64,000 nucleotides of DNA from Porphyromonas sp. oral taxon 275 (GTDB taxonomy: Bacteria > Bacteroidota > Bacteroidia > Bacteroidales > Porphyromonadaceae): NCBI RefSeq assembly GCF_018127745.1, contig NZ_CP072333.1:1984001-2048000 (forward strand). Reading direction: 5' to 3'. The notes under the pieces are model-generated. The model saw only the letters and a program-made list of their open reading frames with translations, was not told where the DNA came from and did no database searches. This document shows, piece by piece, positions 27,201 through 35,648 of the stretch. A program made the translations under genes and the position numbers. How positions within the stretch are numbered: the first letter of the stretch is position 1; each line of letters starts with the position of its first letter.

Positions 27201-27568
27201 CGCGTGGCGACAAGGCCAAGGCCCAGGAAGTCCTCCGCAAGTGCCTCTCCGTGATCCGCGAGGACAACGTCCCCTACGAGACGAACTCGGTGTACTTCGC
27301 CCGCTCACTCTATCGTGCGGGGCTGACTAAGGAGGCCGACCACGTGCTGCAGGTCATCGTACGCCGCTCGCTGAGCACGCTCGTCTGGGGGCTGAGCCTA
27401 GAGCCCGAGCAGTTCCAGCAGCTGGTGCAGCACGCCGACCTGCAGGAGGCCTACATGGGTCTGACCTATCCGCTGCAGCTGGCCGATGAGTTCGGCTCCA
27501 CGGGCCTCAAGCAGTACGAGGCTCAGATCACCGAGATCGCTCGCCGCCTAGGCGCTGGACAGCGCTAA
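24266..27568 (+). CDS. DUF2723-family multipass membrane protein (probable glycosyltransferase)
   Basis: The protein has 1100 residues from ATG 24266 (MNWKQFDRANNLLAWGAFL). The N-terminal half has about ten membrane segments and the early motif SASLWDCAEFIACDYKLEIGHPPGAPFY, whose acidic residues follow the GT-C pattern seen in protein O-mannosyltransferases. A second membrane block is at about 590-720. The C-terminal soluble part has CYGDNDTFPLWYAQEVEGVRT and helical repeats. DUF2723 is a GT-C-like family whose eukaryotic member TMEM260 is an O-mannosyltransferase. A role in O-glycosylation of exported proteins here is inference. The next gene, a polysaccharide deacetylase, is 27 bp downstream. 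Confidence 0.85.
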   Translation: MNWKQFDRANNLLAWGAFLIATLTYLMTIGPSASLWDCAEFIACDYKLEIGHPPGAPFYMLVYNVVSHLGGGPQHAALLTNVTSAVISGFTILFLFWTITHMLRRVLTPSARLGLNEAQPTGEVMTLGQGITILGAGLVGSLVYTFSDSFWFSAVEAEVYAFSSLFTAVVFWLIFKWDERCDNERSDRWLVLIAYLMGLSIGVHLLNLLCLPAMALVYYYRRTKEPTLKGAGIALVASFALVGLMMYGVVQGVPKLAGKWDMFFVNNLGLGYNQGLYIYLAVVALVLIWGAYETQRAYSAPKYLESHRLRIALIASLILIGLPLIGNTLVGLLIAGGIVAFFYLYKGLTARMVHTLQMCLVAIMVGFSSYGVILVRAEADTPMNENSPADAFSLRYYLAREQYGSAPLLYGQTFASRIKYGSDGRPVMKEEEPTYGRINKERPSDPDRYVVRSLKEEPVYEESEMMLFPRVYDRGHAQMYNSWMGRAEDDMSVPSFGENLSYFFNYQVNYMYWRYFLWNFAGRQNDLQGDGGLLRGGAMTGIPFIDALFYGDSDSLPELMTDNKGHNVYYALPLLLGLIGLFFQIGAGRRGTESFWITFMLFFMTGLAIVLYLNQFPGQPRERDYAYVGSFYAFAIWIGFGVAALVTAVNQLLASKEAKAKAVKDKQALPLQSTYAAIVVLLSLLVPLQMLGQNWDDHDRSGRTVASDMGRNYLESCEPNAVLFCYGDNDTFPLWYAQEVEGVRTDVRTVNLSYLAGDWYIDQMKKQAYEGKPLPLGLLPASYYYYHAYALVNRQGNEPMTVQEAFAQLKDAPRNDPATLPTGNIVLPVDSVRAQRLVAQAAPDVACEVLPVMPLSIQSRQYLDIGGLSVLDLIAGNQWKRPIYWAITSPRNAFDNLPEHMVQSGMVHQLLPIAYPQDSTGQRRESGIGNLDRMYQTVMTKFRWCGADRPGTYFDENARGIVSTLRNQIFSPLADGFMARGDKAKAQEVLRKCLSVIREDNVPYETNSVYFARSLYRAGLTKEADHVLQVIVRRSLSTLVWGLSLEPEQFQQLVQHADLQEAYMGLTYPLQLADEFGSTGLKQYEAQITEIARRLGAGQR

Positions 27569-27595
27569 GGCTCCACAGCACCAGAGTACAGCACC

Positions 27596-28228
27596 ATGCT
27601 GGAGCGTCTCCTCTGCCGCGTACCTATGTGGTACCGCATGCTCGTCCCCGGGGCTCGCTGGCGCATACCAGCGATCTCGGGGAGGAGCATTTACCTGACC
27701 TTCGACGACGGCCCTATCCCCGAGGTGACGCCTTGGGTGCTGGACGAGCTCGACCGACTGGGGGTGAAGGCTACCTTCTTCTGCGTGGCGGACAACGTGC
27801 GCAAGTGGCCCGAGCTCTTCGAGGAGATCAAGCGTCGAGGTCACCAGGTAGGCAACCACACCTACCACCATATCCAGGGACTCTACCACGGCACGCGCAG
27901 CTATATGGAGGATGTGCATGCCGCGCACGAGCTCATCCATTCGCGCTACTTCCGCCCCCCGCATGGGCACCTGCGCTTCAGGCAGAATATCGAGCTCAGC
28001 CACAGCTTCGAGATCATCATGTGGGACGTCGTCACGCGCGACTACAATGCACGGCTCACGCCCGAGGAGGTACTCTCCAACGTCAAGCGCTACGCACGCA
28101 ACGGCTCGATCATCGTCTTTCACGACTCGCTGAAGGCTGAGAAGAATATGCGGGAGGCTATGCCTCGGGCCGTGCGCTGGCTCCTCGACGAGGGCTATCA
28201 CTTCCTACGCATAGGCGACGCCCCCTAG
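27596..28228 (+). CDS. Polysaccharide deacetylase family protein (NodB-type)
   Basis: The protein has 210 residues and is almost only the NodB domain. Motif 1 is YLTFDDGPIPEVTP, with the catalytic and metal-binding Asp pair; motif 2 is GHQVGNHTYHHI, with the metal His residues; motif 3 is YFRPPHGHLRF; motif 4 is IIMWDVVTRDY; motif 5 is NGSIIVFHDS. All catalytic positions look intact. It would remove N- or O-acetyl groups from a glycan. There is no signal peptide, so it may act in the cytoplasm or at the membrane. It is probably cotranscribed with the DUF2723 gene, suggesting a shared glycan pathway. Confidence 0.9.
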   Translation: MLERLLCRVPMWYRMLVPGARWRIPAISGRSIYLTFDDGPIPEVTPWVLDELDRLGVKATFFCVADNVRKWPELFEEIKRRGHQVGNHTYHHIQGLYHGTRSYMEDVHAAHELIHSRYFRPPHGHLRFRQNIELSHSFEIIMWDVVTRDYNARLTPEEVLSNVKRYARNGSIIVFHDSLKAEKNMREAMPRAVRWLLDEGYHFLRIGDAP

Positions 28229-28322
28229 GGGAGTACGCCCCCCAGACAGGGCAGCGAGTGGCTGCCCAGCTACTAAATGAGGAAGCTAAGGGATCATAGG
28301 CATAAGGTCTTTGGTACGGGTA

Positions 28323-28397
28323 TAAAAAAAGCGGAGCTGACTTCCCAGCCAGCTCCAACCTATTAACCAAAACCTTAACTATGAAAAATTACTTTTT
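28323..28397 (-). ncRNA. Candidate small RNA (about 75 nt)
   Basis: On the minus strand a -7 box TACCTTTG (28403-28410) is followed about 70 nt later by a perfect terminator: GGAGCTG, 10-nt loop, CAGCTCC, then GCTTTTTTT (ends 28324). No reading frame of useful size lies between. The promoter-terminator pair with nothing coding suggests a small transcript. It lies between the deacetylase stop and miaB. On the plus strand a 24-codon ORF (ATG 28381) begins in the same stretch, which could be a leader peptide instead. Confidence 0.45.
28324..28357 (-). terminator. Minus-strand terminator before miaB
   Basis: A perfect 7-bp stem (GGAGCTG/CAGCTCC) with a run of seven T residues on the minus strand. 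No minus-strand protein gene feeds it, which supports the small-RNA call. Confidence 0.75.
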
Positions 28398-28402
28398 CAA
28401 CA

Positions 28403-28410
28403 CAAAGGTA
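28403..28410 (-). promoter_or_regulatory. -7 box of the candidate small RNA
   Basis: TACCTTTG on the minus strand. No well-placed -33 TTTG is seen, so this rests on one box. Confidence 0.4.
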
Positions 28411-28522
28411 GCAATAATATCGAACAAAGGAAAGACCGCCCCAGCACACCGCTGACACCGCAGCAAGTGCGGCCCGCGGGTGGGCGGACAGACAGCTTGA
28501 ACGAACTTACTATTAATCCCTT

Positions 28523-29932
<1,410 letters not shown>

Positions 29933-29951
29933 CACTTGACTACACTATACT

Positions 29952-30932
29952 ATGGTTAATCTACAGACGACCTTCGCTGGGCTGCAGCTCTCGAGTCCGC
30001 TCATCCTGAGTAGCTCGGGCCTGACACGCAGCATCGATCGTACCAAGGCCTTAGTCGAGGCTGGCGCTGGTGCGGTCATCCTCAAGAGTCTCTTCGAGGA
30101 GCAGATCCTCATGCACACGGGGCATCTGCTGGCGCACAACGAGTATCCCGAGGCCGCCGACTACATCGCCTCCTACACCCGTGTAGAGGCCGTGGACGAA
30201 TACCTCGAGCTCCTGCGCCGCGCCAAGGCCGAGCTATCGGTGCCCATCATCGCCTCCATCAACTGCTCGGGGCTGGAGAGCTGGACGGACTTCGCCCAGA
30301 AGCTCAAGGAAGCTGGTGCCGATGCCCTCGAGGTGAACATCATGCGCCTGGAGACCTCGCGCTTCTACGACCCTGTAGCGGGTGAGGAGCTGTATCTGGA
30401 GATCGTTCGCCGCCTGCGTGCTGTGGGTCTACCGCTCATCATCAAGCTCTCGCGCCACCATACGGCGCTGCCCACACTGGTGGACAAGCTACGTGCGGCG
30501 GGGGCTACGGCCGTCACGCTCTTCAACCGCAGCTACCAGCTGGACATCGACCTGGAGCGTGAGCAGATCGTCGGCGGGGATGTCTTCTCCCACGCGGGGG
30601 ACTTTGCCGAGACCCTACGCTTCACAGGGCTCATCCGTGGCGTCGTGCCCGGTGTCGAGCTCGCTGCCTCAACGGGCATCTACGGCTGGCAGGAGCTGAC
30701 GAAGATCCTCCTGGCAGGGGCCGATGTGGCGCAGATGTGCACGGCGGTCTACAAGCACGGGCCCTCCATCATCAAGGACTCGCTGACGGGCCTCGGGCGC
30801 TGGATGATGGATCATGGCTATCAGAGCGTGGACGAATTCCGCGGTCGCCTCAGCTATGCCTCCGTCTCGGACCCGAGCCTCTTCGAGCGCCTCCAATTCA
30901 TGAAGTATTATTCAGGGCGTACGCAATCCTAG
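29952..30932 (+). CDS. Dihydroorotate dehydrogenase-like flavoprotein
   Basis: The protein has 326 residues of the FMN-binding TIM-barrel DHOD family: start LQTTFAGLQLSSPLILSSSG, then VPIIASINCSGLESWTDFAQ, ALEVNIMRLETS, PLIIKLSRH and the C-terminal GWQELTKILLAGADVAQMCTAVYKHG phosphate-binding segment. The expected active-site region of true PyrD around the catalytic Cys/Ser is only partly matched. This agrees with the dihydroorotate dehydrogenase-like branch common in Bacteroidota, whose substrate is not established. It may be cotranscribed with miaB. Confidence 0.85.
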   Translation: MVNLQTTFAGLQLSSPLILSSSGLTRSIDRTKALVEAGAGAVILKSLFEEQILMHTGHLLAHNEYPEAADYIASYTRVEAVDEYLELLRRAKAELSVPIIASINCSGLESWTDFAQKLKEAGADALEVNIMRLETSRFYDPVAGEELYLEIVRRLRAVGLPLIIKLSRHHTALPTLVDKLRAAGATAVTLFNRSYQLDIDLEREQIVGGDVFSHAGDFAETLRFTGLIRGVVPGVELAASTGIYGWQELTKILLAGADVAQMCTAVYKHGPSIIKDSLTGLGRWMMDHGYQSVDEFRGRLSYASVSDPSLFERLQFMKYYSGRTQS

Positions 30933-30978
30933 CCTTCGCCCGTTATTCTACCAACTACTAATATAGATCAAGAACAAG

Positions 30979-31650
30979 ATGAAGAAGAATGTAATGATCG
31001 CTTCGCTGCTCGCTGGGGGCCTCGTCCTCTCTAGCTGCGGCCTAAGCAATGCAGTCAAGGGCGCTGGTATTGGCGCTGGTGCTGGTGCTATCATCGGCGC
31101 TGGTGTAGGTCGTGTCCTCGGGAATACCGGCCTCGGTGCAGCCATCGGTGGCGTCGTAGGTGGCACCGCGGGTACCCTTATCGGTAACAAGATGGACAAG
31201 CAGAAGCGTGAGCTCGAGGAGAAGATGAAGACAGCTAAGGTCGAGAGCGTCAATGACGGTCAGGCCATCCGTGTGACCTTCGACAGCGGTATCCTCTTCG
31301 CCACCAACTCCGCTAGCCTCTCCACCAGCTCGCAGACTGAGCTCCGCAACCTGGCCGTTAGCCTCAAGGAGAACCCCGACACCGAGATCAAGATCGTCGG
31401 CCACACCGACAACACGGGTAGCGACAAGATCAACGACCCCCTCTCCCTCAAGCGTGCTACCAGCGTGCAGAGCTTCCTCGCTGCTCAGGGCGTATCCTCC
31501 AGCCGCATGCAGGCCATTGGCGAGGGCAGCCACAGCCCCATCGCAGACAACGGTACCGCTGCTGGCCGTCAGGCTAACCGCCGCGTAGAGGTCTACATCC
31601 TCCCCAGCAAGGCGATGATCGAGGCTGCTAAGGCAGGTACGCTGAAGTAA
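30979..31650 (+). CDS. OmpA-family lipoprotein with glycine-zipper segment
   Basis: The protein has 223 residues. The lipoprotein signal ends LVLSSC (about 20). Residues 28-75 are a Gly/Ala glycine-zipper region (GAGIGAGAGAIIGAGVGRVL and GGVVGGTAGTLIG). The OmpA C-terminal peptidoglycan-binding domain follows at about 105-210, with VGHTDNTGSDKINDPLSLKRA and GRQANRRVEV. It would tether the outer membrane to peptidoglycan, like YiaD/Pal-type proteins. Codon choice (GGT, GCT, CGT) is more biased than in its neighbours, which suggests high expression. A strong terminator follows. Confidence 0.93.
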   Translation: MKKNVMIASLLAGGLVLSSCGLSNAVKGAGIGAGAGAIIGAGVGRVLGNTGLGAAIGGVVGGTAGTLIGNKMDKQKRELEEKMKTAKVESVNDGQAIRVTFDSGILFATNSASLSTSSQTELRNLAVSLKENPDTEIKIVGHTDNTGSDKINDPLSLKRATSVQSFLAAQGVSSSRMQAIGEGSHSPIADNGTAAGRQANRRVEVYILPSKAMIEAAKAGTLK

Positions 31651-31705
31651 GCCTTCCGACTCCCTTAGCCCTTAGTCCCGCGCGGACTCAAGCAAGCTAT
31701 ATACC

Positions 31706-31750
31706 GCGCCCCCAAGCCGTCCACCGCGACGACTTGGGGGCGCTCCTTTT
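31706..31750 (+). terminator. Terminator of the OmpA-family gene
   Basis: A GC-rich stem (GCGCCCCCAAG with CTTGGGGGCGC plus inner pairing) is followed by TCCTTTTT. Confidence 0.85.
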
Positions 31751-31771
31751 TCCGCTCCTAGCCCAAGGCCC

Positions 31772-32277
31772 GCGCGCGCAGTTCCCTGGCTTAGAGCGCA
31801 AACAGCCCAAGGCGAGCGAGCTTAGTTCCCTGTCCAGGCGAGCTTAGTTCCCTATCCGAGCGAGCCGAGTGACTTGCCTCGGCGAGCTCACATCCTACAC
31901 TCCGCGAGCAAAGTGCCTGATGTCGGCGAGCAAAGTAATAATACTTCTCGGGAAAAGTAATATAAGTTCTCCCAAAATATTATATAACTTTCCGCAGAAT
32001 ATTATATAATAATCTGACAAAAGTTATATTACTTTCTCCGAAAAGTTATATAATAATTCGGGAGATATTATATAATAATTTGCGGGAACTTATATTACTT
32101 TTTCCGCCATATTATATTACTTCTCCCACTAAGCCTATAATCTTCCTTCGCCCACTGCCTTATGTGCGCTCGCCAAGGGCCTTAGCTTACGCCAGCAACT
32201 ACCTTACGTGAGCAAACTAATCCAGTCTTGTTACCTCCATCTTCATACACTCCAAGGCTGGCTTAATACGCTCCAAG
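31772..32277. repeat. 22-bp tandem array, AT type, about 23 units
   Basis: A continuous 22-bp phase runs through about 500 bp. GCGAGC begins six consecutive units at 31816, 31838, 31860, 31882, 31904 and 31926. From 31948 to 32123 eight units keep the phase but have AT-rich cores such as AAAGTTATATTACTTT and AGATATTATATAATAA. From 32124 the units drift back to mixed composition (CCTTATGTGC, CCTTAGCTTA, CCTTACGTGA at 22-bp steps). Many cores are near-palindromes of 16 bp (ideal AAAGTTATATAACTTT) with a 6-bp GC-containing linker. There is no coding potential. It starts about 20 bp after the OmpA-family terminator. Confidence 0.93.
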
Positions 32278-32289
32278 ACCAACTCGAAA

Positions 32290-33200
32290 CAGATAGCTCA
32301 GGACTTCCCTACACCCTCTAGACTACAAGCGGAAGAGGAAGCCCCAGCGAGGCGACCCATAATCAAAGCCCCGCTGGAGCTTTCCACTCCGTTTGCCCAC
32401 AGACGAAGAGGAATAGAACTTATGCTTATCCTCTATCAACACAATAGCATAGGGTACATCTGCTTCTATGGAGATAGCTCAGGCCTTTACCACACCCTCT
32501 AGACTACAAGCGGAAGAGGAAGCCCCAACGGGGCGACCCAATCAAAGCCCAGGGTGCGTAGCCCTGCAAGGGCGACCAAACCCTGGGTCAAGCAAAATAA
32601 TACTAATGGAGCGCTGTAAGTGCGACCCTCAAGGCGACCAGAGCACCGCGACTTGGAGCACCTATTTATCTTTAGGGTCGCCCCTGTAGGGCTTTGTCCT
32701 TTGACTTGATGCCCTACCCAGGGTTTGGTCGCCCTTGCAGGGCTACGCACCCTGGGCTTTGATTGAATCGCCCCGCTGGGGCTTTACACTCCGCTTGCGC
32801 ACAGACGAAGAGAAACATAACCTATACTTATCCTCTATCAACACAATAGCATAGGGTACATCTGCTTCTATGGAGATAGCTCAGGCCTGTTCCACACCCT
32901 TTGGACTACAAGCAGAGGAGAAAGCCCCAACGGGGCGACCCAATCAAAGCCCAGGGTGCGTAGCCCTGAAAGGGCGACCAAACCCTGGGTCAAGCAAAAT
33001 AATCCTAATGGAGCGCTGTAAGTGCGACCCTCAAGGCGATCGGAGCGCCGCGACTTGGAGCACCTATTTATCTTTAGGGTCGCCCCTGTAGGGCTTTGTA
33101 CTTTGACTTGATGACCTACCCAGGGTTTGGTCGCCCTTGCAGGGCTACGCACCCTGGGCTTTGATTGAATCGCCCCGCTGGGGCTTTACACTCCGTTTGC
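32290..33200. repeat. 402-bp tandem repeat, two full copies plus a deleted one
   Basis: The segment ATGGAGATAGCTCAGGCC occurs at 32468 and 32870, 402 bp apart, and the sequence between the copies is nearly identical. A shortened copy with an internal deletion lies at about 32290-32467. Units carry the modules AGCCCAGGGTGCGTAGCCCT, GGGTCGCCCCTGTAGGGCTT and ACCCAGGGTTTGGTCGCCC shared with the 356-bp repeat at 7.4-8.2 kb. Short frames on both strands repeat with the unit and are not credible genes. Confidence 0.92.
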
Positions 33201-33204
33201 CCAC

Positions 33205-33430
33205 AGACGAAGAGAAACAGAACTTAGACTTATCCTCTACGAACACGATAGAGAGGAGGAACAGAACCTATGCTTATCCTCTATGGACACGATAGCGAGG
33301 AGGAATAGAACTTATGCTTATCCTCTATCAACACAACAGCGAGGAGGGACAGAACTTATGCTTATCCTCTATGACACTATAGCGAGGAGGAACAGAGCTT
33401 ATGCTTATCCTCTATGAACACAACAGCATA
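33205..33430. repeat. 44-bp tandem repeat, about 5 copies
   Basis: CTTATCCTCTA-type segments recur at 33229, 33273, 33317, 33361 and 33404, steps of 44, 44, 44 and 43 bp. They lie within a unit containing GAGGAGGAACAGAACTTATG. Single copies of this unit also end each 402-bp repeat, so the array looks like a local expansion of the repeat end. The 44-bp period is twice 22. The sequence 33431-33545 up to the ATPase gene shows nothing further. Confidence 0.9.
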
Positions 33431-33545
33431 GGGTGTATCTAGCTCTCTGGAGATCATTCCTCCCCTTATGGACAGCAGCGGGGCGGCGGAGCTAGCAGGC
33501 GAATAGCTATCTTTGGGGTAGATGTCACACTGATACTTAGCTCCT

Positions 33546-34880
33546 ATGCGCTCCATACACCTCCAGCACTTCCGCTGCTACAGCGACCTCAGGCTCGAGC
33601 TCAAGCCCGGGATCAACCTCTTCGTCGGGGACAACGCCAGCGGCAAGACTTCGCTGCTCAGGGCTTGTCAGTACATGCTGAGTTCCTTCTTCGCGGGCTT
33701 CAGCGACGAGTACACCAAGTGGCTGAGCTTCGGCGACGACGACTTCCAGCAGGAGTTCCAGAGGGGCAAGCAGCTCGACGAGCAGCCCATCTCCATCAGC
33801 TTTGACCCCAGCGACCTCATCCAGCGCCTCAGCCCCGAGTACCTAGAGGAGCAAGGCCCTCTAGGCGAGCAAGTGCTGGAGAAGCGAAGCACCAAGAACC
33901 GCCGCGCCCTGACGGGTGGCTTCAAGGCCTACCGCAGCTACGCCCAATGGCTACAGAGCCACTACTACGACCGCGAGGCCGCACGGCAGCGCTACCCACT
34001 GCCCCTCTTCGCCTATTACTCGGTAGAGGATATCCACTCCAATCGCAAGCTCAGCCTGCAGCCCTTCAGCAAGACGACGAGCAAGTTCTCCCTCGGCTAC
34101 CTAGAGTGCCTCGAGGGCGACGGCTTCCTGCGCTACTGGGTGCACCGGCTGCTGGTGCTAGCGGAGCGTGATCCCGAGCACAGCGAGCTCGGCTTCGTGC
34201 GCCGCCAGATGCTCAAGATCCTAGGAGTGGAGGGCTGTGGCCTCTTCTACGACATGCTGATACGCCCCATCAAGCGGGAGGTGGTCTTCGTCACGCCCGA
34301 CGGGAGGGAGATCCCGACGGCCTTCCTCTCCGAGGGTTACAAGCGCATCATCTCGATGAGCCTGGATCTGGTGATGCGCAGCTACCTGCTGGACTATCCT
34401 ATCTACGGCGATGAGACCTGCCGCCACATCACGGGCACGGTGATCATCGACGAGATCGACATGCACCTACACCCGAGACTACAGGCCGAGATCCTCCCGG
34501 TGCTGCATCGCTGCTTCCCCGCCCTGCAGTTCATCGTCTCGACCCATGCGCCTATGGTGATGAGTGGCGTGCAGAGCGATGGGACGAATATCGTCTACCG
34601 CCTGCGCTGCAGCAGTGAGGCCGAGTATTCGCTCGAGGAGGCTACGACCTACGGCCTCGACATCTCCACGCTCGTGGAGCGCCTCTGGGAGCTCGCGCCC
34701 CGTAGCCATGAGGTGAGTAGCCAGCTGGCCGAGCTCTTCCACGCTATAGACGCAGGCGACTACCAGAAGGCACGCGAGCTGCTGCAGCGACTGCGCCAGG
34801 CCTTCCCAGGCGGCGAGCTGAAGGAGCTTACCCGTGCCGACACCCTTCTGAGGCTCATGCAGCACCCCCCCCGACTATGA
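33546..34880 (+). CDS. ptuA: AAA/ABC-type ATPase, PtuA-like (Septu defence)
   Basis: The protein has 444 residues of the RecF/OLD-like ABC ATPase group. Walker A GDNASGKT is at 28-35 after the typical start IHLQHFRCYSDLRLELKPGIN. A signature-like LSEGYKRII lies near 261, Walker B VIIDEIDMHLHP near 300, and the switch His in FIVSTHAPMVMSG. The overlapping downstream HNH gene makes a PtuA/PtuB pair, a known anti-phage system in which the ATPase controls the nuclease. No reverse transcriptase gene is nearby, so it is not the retron-linked form. A C8 tract at 34865-34872 precedes the stop. It lies directly after a 1.9-kb repeat region, with no clear promoter. Confidence 0.75.
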   Translation: MRSIHLQHFRCYSDLRLELKPGINLFVGDNASGKTSLLRACQYMLSSFFAGFSDEYTKWLSFGDDDFQQEFQRGKQLDEQPISISFDPSDLIQRLSPEYLEEQGPLGEQVLEKRSTKNRRALTGGFKAYRSYAQWLQSHYYDREAARQRYPLPLFAYYSVEDIHSNRKLSLQPFSKTTSKFSLGYLECLEGDGFLRYWVHRLLVLAERDPEHSELGFVRRQMLKILGVEGCGLFYDMLIRPIKREVVFVTPDGREIPTAFLSEGYKRIISMSLDLVMRSYLLDYPIYGDETCRHITGTVIIDEIDMHLHPRLQAEILPVLHRCFPALQFIVSTHAPMVMSGVQSDGTNIVYRLRCSSEAEYSLEEATTYGLDISTLVERLWELAPRSHEVSSQLAELFHAIDAGDYQKARELLQRLRQAFPGGELKELTRADTLLRLMQHPPRL

Positions 34881-35566
34881 TATACATCAAGAAGTCTCCA
34901 CCGCCCAAGGGCTTCGCAGCCTATTGCCGCCAGCCCGACGCACGCTACAGCGAGCTCTCGCACAAGGCCAAGAAGAGCCTCAAGCAAGGCCTGCTGCGCG
35001 ACCAAGGCTACCTCTGCGCCTACTGCATGGGCCGTATCGACGCCGGGGAGATGAAGGTGGAGCACATCGACAGCCAGGCCATCCACCCCGAGCTGGAGCT
35101 GGACTACGACAACCTCCTAGGCTGCTGCTACGGTGGCGAGCGCGACGAGCCCGATCCCTTCCGCGGGCGACGCTCGCTGCACTGCGACTCCTCCAAGGCT
35201 GCCCGCCGCCTCACCTGCTCGCCCCTCGACCCCGCCTGCATCGCTAGCCTCAGCTACGGATCGGAGGGCTGCAGCATACACTCCTCCAATCCCGAGTGGG
35301 ACGAGGAGCTGGATCGCATCCTGAACCTCAATACGAGCAAGCTCCGTCACAACCGTCAGGAGGCGCTCTACACGCTCCTAGACGAGCTGCAGCAGCTCTT
35401 ACCCCCACATTCCTCTCGCCATAGGCAGCGCAGCATCCTCACGAAGCTCCTCGAGCGCGTCACGGCACGCGATCGCTACGGCGAACTGATCCCCTACTGC
35501 GGCATACTCATCTACTGGCTCGAGCGCATGCTCCGCGAGCTGGAGGGGGAGCATACCGCGGGATAA
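34877..35566 (+). CDS. ptuB: HNH endonuclease, PtuB-like (Septu defence)
   Basis: The protein has 229 residues and starts MIYIKKSPPPKGFAAYCRQP, the typical beginning of the retron/Septu-associated HNH family (TIGR02646-like). A zinc-type CAYC is at 47-50, followed by the HNH elements H63 (KVEHIDSQ), N79 (LDYDNLLGCC) and H102 (LHCDSSKA). All are intact, so an active DNA nuclease is expected. Its ATG overlaps the ptuA stop by four bases (ATGA), showing tight translational coupling. Function in phage defence is inferred from the gene pair. Confidence 0.8.
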   Translation: MIYIKKSPPPKGFAAYCRQPDARYSELSHKAKKSLKQGLLRDQGYLCAYCMGRIDAGEMKVEHIDSQAIHPELELDYDNLLGCCYGGERDEPDPFRGRRSLHCDSSKAARRLTCSPLDPACIASLSYGSEGCSIHSSNPEWDEELDRILNLNTSKLRHNRQEALYTLLDELQQLLPPHSSRHRQRSILTKLLERVTARDRYGELIPYCGILIYWLERMLRELEGEHTAG

Positions 35567-35570
35567 GGAC

Positions 35571-35578
35571 TATCTTTG
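35571..35578 (+). promoter_or_regulatory. -7 box of the phnA-like gene
   Basis: TATCTTTG (TAnnTTTG), starting 5 bp after the ptuB stop and 71 bp before the next ATG. It separates the defence pair from the following gene. Confidence 0.65.
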
Positions 35579-35648
35579 CACCGAGCCCGCCGCGGCAGAC
35601 AGACAGCGCGGCAGGTAACTGATCCATCACCCTAAGTAAGCAACGACG

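Noticed and set aside
31772..32277. AT-rich array considered as a CRISPR or a replication-origin iteron array
   Set aside because: Units are contiguous with no spacers, so it is not CRISPR. There is no dnaA, rep gene or DnaA-box cluster nearby, so an origin is unsupported.
32468..33152. Paralogous short frames on both strands in the 402-bp repeat (73 to 94 codons)
   Set aside because: They repeat only because the DNA unit repeats, have no protein-like composition and no promoter or start context; the palindromic modules explain them.
32290..33545. Search for a retron (reverse transcriptase and msr-msd) upstream of the PtuAB-like pair
   Set aside because: No reading frame with reverse-transcriptase motifs occurs; the region is repeats only.
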